From: Conoideocrella luteorostrata
Taxonomy: Eukaryota; Ascomycota; Sordariomycetes; Hypocreales; Clavicipitaceae
NCBI GenBank assembly: GCA_032433595.1
Contig: JASWJB010000172.1
Location: 1 to 64,000 of the forward strand
DNA: 64,000 bases
Reading direction: 5' to 3'
Part shown: positions 54,795 through 64,000 of the stretch, one piece after another
Position numbering within the stretch: the first letter of the stretch is position 1
Layout: each line of letters starts with the position of its first letter
Notes under the pieces: generated by a model
Told to the model about the DNA's origin: nothing
Database searches by the model: none
Seen by the model: the letters and a program-made list of their open reading frames with translations, nothing else
Made by a program: the position numbers and the translations under genes

Positions 54795-56044
54795 ATGGCT
54801 ACCCAAACTACCCAGACAACCAAGACTGCTCAGCTTCCGGCTGACCAATCTTTGGGAGACTTCAAGAGTCGCATTCCTACCTCTTACGACAAAGACGCCG
54901 AAGCAGGTCTCAAAGGATACCCGGCAGCCAAGGTAAGCATAGTAGCCACAAACTGGCTTTCCAGGGCCTCAAGTTCACAAGAACCAGTATCCCCACTACC
55001 TGCCGACATGGAACCCAAACCAGAAGTATCCTCCGCTGCAGCCGTTTGAGCACCACGACCGTGGCAAAGACGCCGACCCTACCTACCCAGAATTACTCTC
55101 CAAGGATGCGACGGTCAAGCATCTTACGCCCAAAATGGGCACGGAGATGACCGGCGTGCAGCTGAGCAAGCTGTCTCCTGCAGGCCGAGATCAGCTGGCC
55201 CGGTACGTGGCTGAGCGCAAGCTTGTCGCTTTTCGCCATCAGGACTTTGCCTCCCTACCCATTGCCGAAGCGGTCGAATTCGGCCGTTACTTTGGTCCGC
55301 TGCACATCCATCCGACCTCTGGATCGCCGGCTGGCTTCCCCGAGGTCCACTTGGTCCACCGCGCGGCGGGCGATAAGAGTCCCACCACCTACTTTGAGAG
55401 GAACTTGAGTTCGGTTGCGTGGCACTCAGACGTCTCATACGAGGCGCAGCCACCTGGAATCGCGTTCCTCTATTTGCTCGAGAGGCCGGAGACGGGTGGC
55501 GACACGCTCTTTGCCGACGCTGGTGAGGCATACCGCCGCCTCAGCCCGGCCATGCAGGAGCGCCTTCACGGCCTGTACGCCACCCACTCCGCCATCGAAC
55601 AAGCCAATGCTAGCAAGGCTCGTGGTGGTGTCCTGCGACGTGACCCAATTGTCTCCACCCATCCTATTGTGCGTACTCATCCGGTGACGGGCGAGAAAGC
55701 CCTGTTTGTCAGCCCACAGTGTGAGCGAAACCCTCCCCATTGCTTTGCGTTCTGCAAGACCCAATTGCCGCTAACTAGACCCAGCTACTCGCGAGATTGT
55801 GGGTTTCAAGAAGGAAGAAAGTAGCATGCTGCTCAAGTTCCTTTATGACCATATTGCTCAGGGGGCTGACTTTCATGTACGAGTTCAGTGGGAGGAGAAT
55901 AGTGTCGTCGTCTGGGATAATCGCAACACGGCTCATACGGCGCTGGTTGATTGGTCAGATGGCCAGAGACGTCACATCGCACGTATGTGCCCATTGGGTG
56001 AGAAGCCTTTCCAGACTCCATACGTGGCAAATTATGGTGGATAA
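54795..56044 (+). CDS. TauD/TfdA-family 2-oxoglutarate dioxygenase
   Basis: Three exons, 54795-54932, 54982-55720 and 55779-56044, joined by introns of 49 and 58 bp (the second with a CTAAC branch site), give 380 aa. The family uses Fe(II), O2 and 2-oxoglutarate, for instance to release sulfite from taurine. Iron ligands are visible: H194 and D196 in AWHSDVSYE, and distal H345 in DNRNTAHTAL. The RRHIARM stretch after it carries the Arg that binds 2-oxoglutarate. The N-terminal half includes YLPTWNPNQKYPPLQPFEHH and the conserved YFGPLHIHPTSG. Fungal proteins of this subgroup are usually annotated as taurine dioxygenases; the true substrate may be another sulfonate or amino acid derivative. 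It looks functional, and the adjacent co-oriented opine dehydrogenase makes a shared pathway possible. Confidence 0.9.
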
Positions 56045-57215
56045 GAGAGCATATGACGCGTATCTCTATGTCGACCTTGCCGTTCATCGACTCTTTGTAG
56101 CCGACCTATAATTGAGCACGTATTTACGATATACCTACATTTGTGTCCTGAAATCCCTAGTGTCAAACAAATTCATGTACTCCGTACGGAGTAGATCGAG
56201 GTGGATTAGTTTCCGCTGTGGAGCTGCGGTGATCCGTCATCGGCAATAACCTGGATATGATCGGGTGGGGGACGGAATAAAAAGCCACCCCACCAAACTC
56301 TACAAGTAAATATGTTTTTTGCGACTTCGCCCCCTTTGTGGAGGTTGGACTAACTCGGCCCAAGCTGTGTGCTGACCTTGTTCATGCAACTAACATGTAC
56401 GGAGTAATATGCCTGTCGATCTGATGCATAATTGCGGTGGGAAGTAACGCATGTCTTGTTCAGCTGCGGCGCGGAGCCTTGTCTTGACAGGATGGCCAAT
56501 CCAATCGAGCCTCCTCTTTGCTGTCAGGACGGTGATTAATTAGAATCCTGAAATTTAGCCATTTACGTGGCACGACAGATGGTAACGCGGCATGACCGCA
56601 GCATATCTACCAAGTAGGCCAGAGCTGGCAGGTAAAGGAGTCAAGAACTAGGCAACTAAGTCGTACTCGGAGAAATACCCAAGACCACAGGGAACAGTGA
56701 ACAGAGTTGAATCAAAAGGTTATATTATGCTTACAGTAGGTGGGTTTCGGCAAGTTTATCCACTGCGGATGCATATTCCGATGTCATCAGACCACCCCCC
56801 TTCTCTGATCCAAATGAGCTCGGTCTTCCGTGTTTATCGTCTATCCAAACATTCCGGGGCAACCGAACCGTGCTTCCGAGTTCCTCGTAGCGCATGAAAC
56901 TTACTCCGTAGAGATGCAGGCTGCGTGACGGCCATGCCGGCTACAAGCAGGATGAAGACGTCACTTACCTCCAGCGAGGCCGGCCGCTAACTGGGTCTTG
57001 GCCAATCATGCGGCTCGTAAAGAAAAGTCCTATGTGTCATATGTGTCATTATTTTTTTGCAGTGCAAGCGTCTCCGCGACCGGCTTTCTTCGGCAGGCCG
57101 AAGGCGATTGTCAATACACGACTCCTACCCGTAAACCGAGGCTTCAGTAACTATTTGGAGGTCTGCATCCAACTTTGAGAATTGCATATTTGCTACTTGT
57201 GGTCAAGGACCCGCC
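56045..57215. other. Intergenic region with TACGGAGTA motifs
   Basis: No gene. The palindromic motif TACTCCGTACGGAGTA is at 56179-56194, with related copies at 56398-56406 and 56900-56908. A GC-rich part at 56980-57110 precedes the next gene. Confidence 0.5.
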
Positions 57216-58913
57216 ATGGATAACGTTGACGGCGCACAGTCGTCGTTCACTGCACGCCGTATCCTCAGACGCGCAGGGAATGTCATTTCGAAAGCTGGCT
57301 TTTTCGTGTGGAAATGGTCAGTCCCATACAGGAATAAAAACATTCCACAGGATGACGTTTATGCAGCCATATGGAAGACAGAGCTTCACGAGACATGCAT
57401 ACGTTCCGCTCTACACGGCGTGTTCCCGGACATTGCCCTCGACCAATTACCCGTCCAAGAGGAGCATGTAAGGCAGTTGCTGCGACAGCGCCTCCCACCG
57501 ATATACGATACACAGGAGGGGGCGAACGAAAAGGAAATCCACCAGACTCGGATGTGGGAGCAGGAACCTGAGGAAGCGTGGTCTCATATCCCACAAAAGA
57601 TCCGTTATATACTGGCTGCAGTTAATGCCAAAAACATGGAGGCTAAGCTGCAGTTGCTCAGCGAGGAGGAATATCATCCTTCACATGGGCTTGGAGCCAT
57701 ACTACGGCACAAATCTGCGGTCCGGAAGACTTTCAGAATGTGGAGACTCGGCTTCTCTGCTGCCGTGAGCCGCACCGAGAGAATTGGCGCCAACGTCTTC
57801 TTCCTCTTCCTCATCTTTACCAGCGTGTATCCAAACGTCGCGGCCGGATATCTCGACGAACGATCTTATAATCAGCGTTCTATCGGCAGCAGGATCATGT
57901 CGTTGTTCCAGCTGTTCTTTCTCTGGACATTTCCGTACCATAGTCTATGGCTACTCTTCAACTGGAGCCTGGAAAGACTCTTGGGCGGCTTGGTAGGAAG
58001 CACGGTTTATGCGTTTGTTGCAATCTTCCCCGCTGTGAAAGTTGCTAACAAAGAACCTTGGTTCCGCACCATGATATTGGTTCTGACGATAGCGTGGCAG
58101 ATGGGTGTTCAGTTTTCCCCCACTGTTAGGGACTACATTGTGCGGCTTTTGACACGATATCAGATGAGCCGCCTGCGGCGGAGTGGCAGGAACGGAGAAG
58201 CCTACTGGGTATCCGTTGACAAAGCGGTCCACGGCGAGCTCTGCTCACTTGAAGGATACAACGAGCGGCAATCGAAGCCTGGCGCCATTTCCGAACCGTG
58301 GCAGAATGTGCCCATTAAAGTGCGGACAGAGAGATACATTCGATTTACGCGCTACTATAAATTCGGCCGTGCCGCCGACCAGCTTATCTGTCTTTTAAAA
58401 GATGACATGGAGGGAATTGTCAATACATATGAGGACTATCTTCTGTCTGCAAAGTCTTTGCCCGACGAAGAACCACCAGAGAAGGCATCCAAAAGCCATG
58501 TGGAACCACGCGGCCCCAAACTCACGCTAGTCTTGATTGACGTTGCCGTTTTTGCCTACGTGTGCTATTCATTTTGGTCACAACCATTTACATTCAACAC
58601 GGTTGTGGCATACAGTGCTGTCGTGGTCTTCAAGCAGACCATTGTCCTTTGCAAGCGCTACCAGACAGTGGCAAACGCCAGCAGGCTCTTTACAAACATG
58701 GTTGCCTTCAACATATGGGGCATTTTCTTGGTATCTTTGCCTGTTACTGTGGACAAGAATGTCCTTGAGAACAACGGCAATTGGGTGGCCTTAACCTTGG
58801 CCATGGTCATTGCGACTAATTTCCTCACCGAACCTATTGCTCCTCTGCTCCTTGTCATAACGGAGAAGATGGCGGCCGGAGTTATCTGGATTGAAAACCT
58901 ATTAAAAAGATGA
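57216..58913 (+). CDS. Eight-pass membrane protein of unknown function
   Basis: A single open frame of 565 codons starts at the ATG in GACCCGCCATGGATAACG, with a purine-free but CC-rich context typical of fungal starts. The first 190 residues are soluble, charged and partly helical (WEQEPEEAWSHIPQKIRYIL). Two groups of four hydrophobic segments follow: about residues 196-215, 232-250, 262-280 and 288-306, then about 452-470, 475-492, 508-526 and 534-556. They are separated by a hydrophilic loop of about 140 residues with an Arg/Lys-rich start. No transporter signature or catalytic motif is visible. The even, undamaged frame and normal codon use mark it as a real gene. I do not recognise the family. 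Confidence 0.8.
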   Translation: MDNVDGAQSSFTARRILRRAGNVISKAGFFVWKWSVPYRNKNIPQDDVYAAIWKTELHETCIRSALHGVFPDIALDQLPVQEEHVRQLLRQRLPPIYDTQEGANEKEIHQTRMWEQEPEEAWSHIPQKIRYILAAVNAKNMEAKLQLLSEEEYHPSHGLGAILRHKSAVRKTFRMWRLGFSAAVSRTERIGANVFFLFLIFTSVYPNVAAGYLDERSYNQRSIGSRIMSLFQLFFLWTFPYHSLWLLFNWSLERLLGGLVGSTVYAFVAIFPAVKVANKEPWFRTMILVLTIAWQMGVQFSPTVRDYIVRLLTRYQMSRLRRSGRNGEAYWVSVDKAVHGELCSLEGYNERQSKPGAISEPWQNVPIKVRTERYIRFTRYYKFGRAADQLICLLKDDMEGIVNTYEDYLLSAKSLPDEEPPEKASKSHVEPRGPKLTLVLIDVAVFAYVCYSFWSQPFTFNTVVAYSAVVVFKQTIVLCKRYQTVANASRLFTNMVAFNIWGIFLVSLPVTVDKNVLENNGNWVALTLAMVIATNFLTEPIAPLLLVITEKMAAGVIWIENLLKR

Positions 58914-59570
58914 GGTCTTGTCTAGCATAGGCTGGGATAGCGCTTTGCTACTGTCTTCCTTGGTTATATCTTCTAGGTTCAACGTCGCTACTTGAGATTG
59001 ATACTCTTATAGACTTTTATATAGGAATATAGAACTTTATAACTTGAATTCTGAGGTAAATTTTACCGAATATTTGTCATTTTATCTAAAAACAAAAAAG
59101 CTTTAATAAAGCTACTTTTACCTCCGTGCCTCTAACCTCTTTGGCCAGTCTAGCCAGAGCCATCATATGGGGTTACAACAGCCATGGCTAAAGTCGCGGC
59201 CAGTCTAGTCAGAGCTGCCATTTTGTATTTGATAGTCGTGGCAGTTGTGTTTAGCACACGTGTGTGAAACTGACCATAGTTATAATCTACCGTCCGAAAC
59301 GTAAGAGTATTTCTACACCTAATAACCCGGCTATATTTTAATATAGTATTAGCTATCATACCTTTGCTAGTTTTTATAATAATTATTTTATATTTTTATT
59401 TTATATAGGGATACCAAAAAGGAGTGCATATTGGCTCTCCAGAGGCGACAAAGGTAATGAGGTACAGGTCACGTGGGGTACGGCTTGCAGACGGGGCCGA
59501 GGGGTTAGTTTATCTGTACACCCTAGTCGCGAACGAGGCCCAGACCACATCGCCCTCTTCCACTTGCGCC
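58914..59570. other. AT-rich spacer
   Basis: A short AT-rich island (58985-59110 and 59330-59410). The word GGCCAGTCTAG(C/T)CAGAGC occurs twice, 57 bp apart, near 59141 and 59198. No gene is seen. Confidence 0.45.
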
Positions 59571-60878
59571 ATGAACCTCGCCTTGACGCTCATCAAGTCT
59601 GTCATGCGGGGGTTCTATCCGACGCGCGACATCCTAGTTGTCGACGCCTTGATGCGCCACGAGGCGTACGTCCAGCTCCGCTTGCCATGCTGCGGCTTCA
59701 TCTTCTGCTGAGAAGCGCCTCTCTCTGACAAACATGTCGAGTTGCCTCCGTGACGACGACCTCGCCTATCTCATGGCCATCTATACCAAAGACCTGCATA
59801 AAATCTGCTGCAAGCTGCGCGAGGATCGTCTCTTGACCGTGTGAGTCTTCCATGCCCAGCCGGTCCCGTGAGGGTTGCGTACGAGAGGATCGGCCGGGCA
59901 TGTCGTGCCAGCTAGGTTCGCTGTACAACAAGGCACACGAGGCAGGAATTACGAGAAGGGAACTCCTGGCCGAGTATTCGAACGTGGTACTACACCAACT
60001 ATCGCCACACCATCGACGCCATTAAGTGGCGAGTCTATACTATCGATAGGGAGGCGCAGGGAAGCGTTGTTGCAGCTAATGCGAAGGAGTACTTCTGCGC
60101 GTTTTGCATGGCCCACTGGACGGCCATGGAAGTGCTCGACAACCTTAGTCCCAACGGCTTTCTGTGCCATCGCTGCCATCGCACACTGACATCTGAGGCG
60201 GACCGAAAATCCGGCGGACACGAGCAATCGACGCCTCAACGACCAGTTCAAGTTCATCAGCGAGGTTCTTCCCAAGATGGACGCCGTCCACATCCCCGAG
60301 TGCGACTTTGACCGAACACTCTCGAAGGCCCAGCCTGTTATCCGTGACGCCACGCATCAGCGCGTCACAACCGTGCCCATCGACGGAGGGGCGAACCGGC
60401 CCATGGCTGTCAAGGGTCTGGCCAACACAGGACCGCAGCCCATTGCTGTCAACATATCGACGTCGGAAGGACTCTCGGGGGCGGACAAGGCGGCGGAGAA
60501 GGCTCTCAGGGAGAAGGTCGCCCAACAGAACGCACTGCCGACGTGGATGTCCAACAGCACAGTGGCGCGCGGGTCTTTCTCGGGAGCGGCGGCAGCCGAC
60601 AATGTCTCCACGGTCAAAAGTGAGGCGATCAAATATGTTACCGTGGGCACGCTATTGGATGGCAACGCTAGCGCACAGATTGATGGCATCTTTGAGAAGC
60701 TGAAGGCGGAGCAAGTTGCGGAGAGGGCACGGGAGGCGGGGCGGGATGATGGCGAAGATGATGATGAGGATACGACGAGTTTAGTTCGGACGAGGACGAC
60801 GAGTTCGAGGATGTGCCAGCAACGGCCACTAACTCGAGCTGGAGGATATTCAGTGAGCGAGCAATGCTGCACGGGTGA
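59571..60878 (+). pseudogene. TFIIE-alpha (general transcription factor) copy, frameshifted
   Basis: This is a recognisable copy of the large TFIIE subunit, which recruits TFIIH to the RNA polymerase II preinitiation complex. Exon 1 (59571-59665) encodes ALTLIKSVMRGFYPTRDILV and the start of the winged-helix domain. Exon 2 (59742-59840) carries LRDDDLAYLMAIYTKDLHKI. Exon 3 from 59933 has YRHTIDAIKWRVYTID and the zinc ribbon CAFC...CHRC (about 60090-60180). Up to about 60232 splicing and frame are sound. A 1-2-bp indel there (after GGHEQST) shifts the frame of the C-terminal part, which continues as LPKMDAVHIPECDFDRTLSK and MAVKGLANTGPQPIAVNIST. A second frameshift near 60780 precedes the acidic EDDEFEDVPATATNS tail. 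TFIIE-alpha is normally single copy and essential, so this is most likely a dying duplicate. Confidence 0.86.
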
Positions 60879-62311
60879 AAGTACAGGTGTTCCAAGGGAA
60901 AATTGTTTGGCTAACAGATCTGCCGCACGCTTGTGAACGCAAAGCTATGAAACGTAGAAGCTGCTATATCCGGCTTGGTGTGGCCCAGGTAAATGAGACG
61001 CCCCGAGTGTCCTTGATGAATCGGCGTTGGCTCAAGTTTTGGCCCGGCCATGCGGGGCCATTGCAAGGGGCCATTTGTGCCAGATAGGCTCTATGTCTGT
61101 CTTGGGCTTTTACTTCCCTGTCGCTAACCGATCAGCGGCATACCTGGTGACCAATATACTACCTTGCCAAGGTGTCGGCGGATTAGTCGAGACATCCAAG
61201 TCAGAGGCAGCGGGCGTGAGGGGGTCCTCGATGTCTCGATTAATCTGCCGGGCGCGTGCTTGCCCCCTTGCATACGTTCTATAACTCTAGCCTCACATAA
61301 CGTAACCATTACAACGGAGAACAGCTGTGTCGTAGACGGCCCGAAAAAAAAGGAAAAAAGGAGACGAGAGCATGCCACACAACGCCGGCCCGCTTGGAAA
61401 ACAGAGCCATTAGCCATGCAGCCGTCAAGTCTGCACCGCATTTCGCGTCGCGCATATCATTTTCGCACTGCCCCCAAATTATCGCCTTGCCAGGGCTTCT
61501 CTTATTATCGCTGTTTTTCGTTTCCGCGGAAGCTTGCAACGCCAGGACCATGCAGCACTTATCACGGTAAGGATGATAACTGCAGTAACCTTACTCGATC
61601 GAATACCGATTCAATCCAATCGCAAACATCGAGCTACGGCACCTTGTAGGCTTAGATTACGTAAAACAGCGCACGCCGCCACCGTGGCACGCGTTCCTTT
61701 TTCTCCCAGGCGCTCAGGACGTTCGTAGCACGAGGCATCATCAATACCATATCTATGCTTAACCCCTTAAATACAATAACCTACGCAAGACAATGCCTAG
61801 TTGTGCCCCACCATCAACTCCCACCGAATCTTAGACACGATCCTAGACCCCGCAACGCGATATGGGAAAGTCCCGCCATGTGAGTGACTGTCTGCAACTA
61901 GACTATTCTGTTCGCTATAGTCTAACTCGCCCGCGGCGCTACATGCTACCGCCCGCTGCTACATATACTATTATAAAACCAAAAAAATAAAATAAAATAA
62001 AAGGTACATTATATACAAGCTATACCATGCTAGAGAATACTAACTAATAAAACTATATTATAGTGGCAGCGCCGCGATGGAGAGCCTATTGGCAGTGCCG
62101 CGGTATAGCCTTAAAGCGAGATTCAGGGCAATAAAGGGAATTGTAGCCAGCAGTGGAATAGGACAGAGTGCGAATGCATCCATTGTTTGCTTGCCCATAG
62201 CATTCACGGGCAGTGCAACCCATTTGCATGTGAGCGTCTCGCCCGTTTCTTTTTCTCCATCTTCCATCTCTCTTCTAACCCTCTTGATTCCTCTCGCTCT
62301 ATTGAATCGTT
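60879..62311. other. Intergenic region with palindromic element and AT-rich patch
   Basis: No gene is recognised. It contains the second palindromic mini-element (61181-61256), a 29-bp repeat shared with 40699-40727, and an AT-rich patch with AAAAT repeats at 61980-62060. Overlapping open stretches have no motif. Confidence 0.45.
61181..61256. mobile_element. Palindromic mini-element, copy 2
   Basis: GATTAGTCGAGACATC at 61181-61196 is inverted at 61230-61245 (GATGTCTCGATTAATC). The arms and CAGAGGCAG centre match the copy at 39719-39797. Confidence 0.6.
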
Positions 62312-63240
62312 ATGCTTTCTCCTTGCAACGCATCTGAACCCATCGCCTTATCAAACAAGCGAGCACCTGGAGAGGAAGTTGAGGACGCTCCCAGTAAGCC
62401 TCATCGCACGCTTCCTTGCGAACAAGCCATCAAACCTTCTCATAACAAGTCCATCTCTTACAACTTCCGGATGAGCGATTTCGGCACGGAGGTCTCGCTG
62501 CCGGACTCCCCGACCGACTCGGAGGCAGACATCGATCAAATGTCGACGCAGAGTGACAACTATCGGTCCTGGGTCACTTTGCGGCGGAACGGTGTCATCT
62601 TCGACCAACGGGGGCTCAACATCACAGCAGAGGTTCGAAGTGTCATCGACAAGCACATCCGGAAGGAGCGCAATTCGGCACCGCTGGGCGATGAAGACCC
62701 TGGTCAAGATCAGGGAGCGCCTTGAACACGTCTTCCACATGAACGAATCGGAGCAGACGTGAAATTAGCGTTGCTTATCAATGTCATGGCTCAGCCCTAG
62801 TTGCAGCCCGAACTAGAGGTCGTGTGTCCGTTCCTGATGATCGAGATCGAACCCGGAACGACCGAGGGTAACCTATATGCTGCATAGGCCCAGGCCGCTG
62901 GCACTGGGGCTCATCGCGTCAGGTCTTTCAATTGGCTGCGGGACCAGGTTGAGCCGGGTCGCGAGTGCGCCAGCACCGACTCTATCGCTTTCACCGCTGT
63001 TGTTTGTCAACGAATGGCCATAGCCTACTTTAACTTTTTTGATCCCAGCAAGAATTTCTACTACGTGTCTTATGTCGACGCCTTTGTTTTCGCCAAGGAT
63101 GGCGATGCGCAGCGCTGCCATGATGATCACAGGAATGTAGTTGAGTGGGTACGGGACGTTATGCAGCTCACGTTGCGCCATCTACTCGTTAGAACTTATA
63201 CCGTCTCCAAGACATGGGAGAGAGAACCTGTAAGCACCAT
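62312..63240 (+). pseudogene. PD-(D/E)XK nuclease-like fungal protein relic
   Basis: ATG 62312 opens a frame with a basic, Pro-rich start, then DFGTEVSLPDSPTDSEADID, WVTLRRNGVIFDQRGLN and VRSVIDKHIRKERNSAPLGD. After a frameshift near 62697 come LVKIRERLEHVFHMN and, across stops, VVCPFLMIEIEPGTTEGNLY (about 62820-62880) plus AQAAGTGAH. A last block, AYFNFFDPSKNFYYVSYVDA with RCHDDHRNVVEWV, is at 63018-63160. The order, especially F-x-x-x-E-I-x-P/S followed by N-Q-A-A-G-S-G-A-H, resembles a large family of uncharacterised fungal proteins with a restriction-nuclease-like fold. Several frameshifts and stops kill it. The end runs into a repeat at 63240. Confidence 0.55.
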
Positions 63241-63358
63241 GTTGGACAGCGAGTTGAATGGCGAATTGGAAAGCTTGTGACCTAGTGATATGACCTTGTG
63301 ACCTTTCTAGCTATTTAAGGCACTGATCATCCTGATGAACATCTGTAGTCTCAACAAA
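63239..63358. repeat. LTR-like remnant, family B
   Basis: A stretch starting TGTTGGACAGCGAG and ending GTAGTCTCAACA. Its right half (CCTTGTGACC, TAGCTATTT, CACTGATCATCCTGA) matches the end of the solo LTR at 43510-43740. It ends the reading frame of the nuclease-like relic. Confidence 0.5.
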
Positions 63359-63741
63359 TGTACTCATGAATACGGTTGGTTACTTTCCGAATGAGAGCAG
63401 GGAATCATTTACTTGGAGCTGGACGCATCACCCAGTGAGTGCTGAGGCAGACGCACGAGTTTTGGTACTCTTCTTCTGGTTTGTTTCAGCCTCGCACTTA
63501 TCTTTGGTAGAGGCAATTGAGGAACCGAGGCTGCTCTCTGAAGCATGTCGTTTGGATCGACGCACTCAGCATCGAGTCTTGCGCCCATGACAGCCCAGTA
63601 AAACTGGAATTACGACGGACCCAAATTTCTGTCTTGAACAGGTTCTTGAGCTGCGGCTGCTTTAATCTGATTAGTCCCTGGGCGTCACCGAGCCATCTTG
63701 AGCAGAGCCTGAGCTTGTTAAGAGGAAATGATGACTGCAGG
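63359..63741. other. Spacer between two LTR remnants
   Basis: About 380 bp between LTR-like sequences. On minus a frame reads MGARLDAECVDPNDMLQRAA and further polar sequence; it could be a piece of a retrotransposon, but this is not supported by a motif. Confidence 0.35.
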
Positions 63742-63987
63742 TGTTGGATTACGCGCGTGCGTGTATGTGGATATGTGGTGATACACGGGCTGTGAGAGAG
63801 AGGTAACGTGGCCTCTAGGCCTGAGGCAGGAATCCGGGAGTAGGGCGTCTCAGATTGTAGGGGCATATATAGGGGGGTTTGGACAGGGCCGTCAGACGAG
63901 GAATTCTTCCTCCATCATCAATGTAACACAGCTCTTCCCATCAATGCAATCCAATTTGAACCTTTACTATTTTATCCGACACCAACA
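63742..63987. mobile_element. LTR, family A, second copy
   Basis: Starts TGTTGGATTACGCGCGTGCG and ends TATCCGACACCAACA. It matches 42392-42629 along its length, with shared GATACACGGGCTGTGAGAGA, GGCCTGAGGCAGGAAT and GGCCGTCAGACGAG. The flanking bases (GCAGG and ACGTT) do not form a target duplication, so it may be the product of recombination or one end of a rearranged element. Confidence 0.75.
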
Positions 63988-64000
63988 ACGTTAGAATCCC

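Noticed and set aside
52909..56044. A full secondary-metabolite cluster around the opine dehydrogenase
   Set aside because: No polyketide synthase, peptide synthetase, terpene cyclase, regulator or working transporter is visible; only two enzymes are intact.
60357..60872. 171-codon minus-strand open frame
   Set aside because: It is a shadow of the TFIIE-alpha relic on plus, which shows clear homology.
63366..63741. Retrotransposon gag fragment on minus next to the family A LTR
   Set aside because: No zinc knuckle, protease or primer-binding site could be identified; the reading frame is short and unrecognised.

Overview
The window looks like nuclear DNA of a filamentous ascomycete, most likely a sordariomycete of the Hypocreales. 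The reasons are short GT-AG introns of about 49-84 bp with CTAAC/CTGAC-like branch sites, fungal-only families (FunK1 kinase, fungal opine dehydrogenase, TauD oxygenase, delta-8 sphingolipid desaturase), solo LTRs, and a mutation pattern that matches repeat-induced point mutation (RIP). The genus is a guess.

The window has two halves of opposite character. From 1 to about 29.0 kb it is AT-rich and TpA-rich. No gene there looks clearly functional, but many ghosts of genes can still be read: a FunK1 kinase (26.1-28.6 kb, minus), a BCS1-like AAA ATPase (7.1-8.7 kb, minus), a folylpolyglutamate synthase (10.3-11.6 kb, plus) and about ten uncharacterised fungal proteins. Their protein similarity is largely intact. 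They are broken mainly by TAA/TAG at positions where Gln or Trp is expected, as directional CpA-to-TpA change on both strands would produce. Tandem repeats lie among them: 75-bp units at 9.4 kb, 57-bp units at 21.9 kb, 13-bp units at 22.5 kb, and a CTAGTA-rich array at 25.1-25.9 kb.

From about 29 kb to the end the base composition is balanced and real genes appear. They are: an N-terminally truncated delta-8 sphingolipid desaturase (29.6-31.1 kb, minus); a C2H2 zinc-finger gene with one intron (31.9-32.8 kb, minus); a cysteine-rich gene built from repeated 41-43-codon exons (36.1-37.6 kb, minus), the most unusual item here; a three-exon membrane protein (43.7-46.1 kb, minus); a co-oriented opine dehydrogenase and TauD dioxygenase pair (52.9-56.0 kb, plus); and an eight-pass membrane protein (57.2-58.9 kb, plus).

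Between them lie decayed genes and mobile-element debris: a phosphorylase domain split into two opposite-strand pieces, an MFS transporter relic, a membrane-protein relic cut by a solo LTR with a perfect 5-bp target duplication, a frameshifted 2OG-Fe(II) oxygenase, a frameshifted extra copy of TFIIE-alpha, and a decayed nuclease-like protein. Unlike the first half, these second-half relics are broken mostly by indels and insertions, so two modes of gene decay sit side by side. The whole window reads as an accessory, fast-changing region. The opine dehydrogenase/TauD pair is the only hint of a small metabolic gene set. All family assignments come from motif recognition, without a database search.
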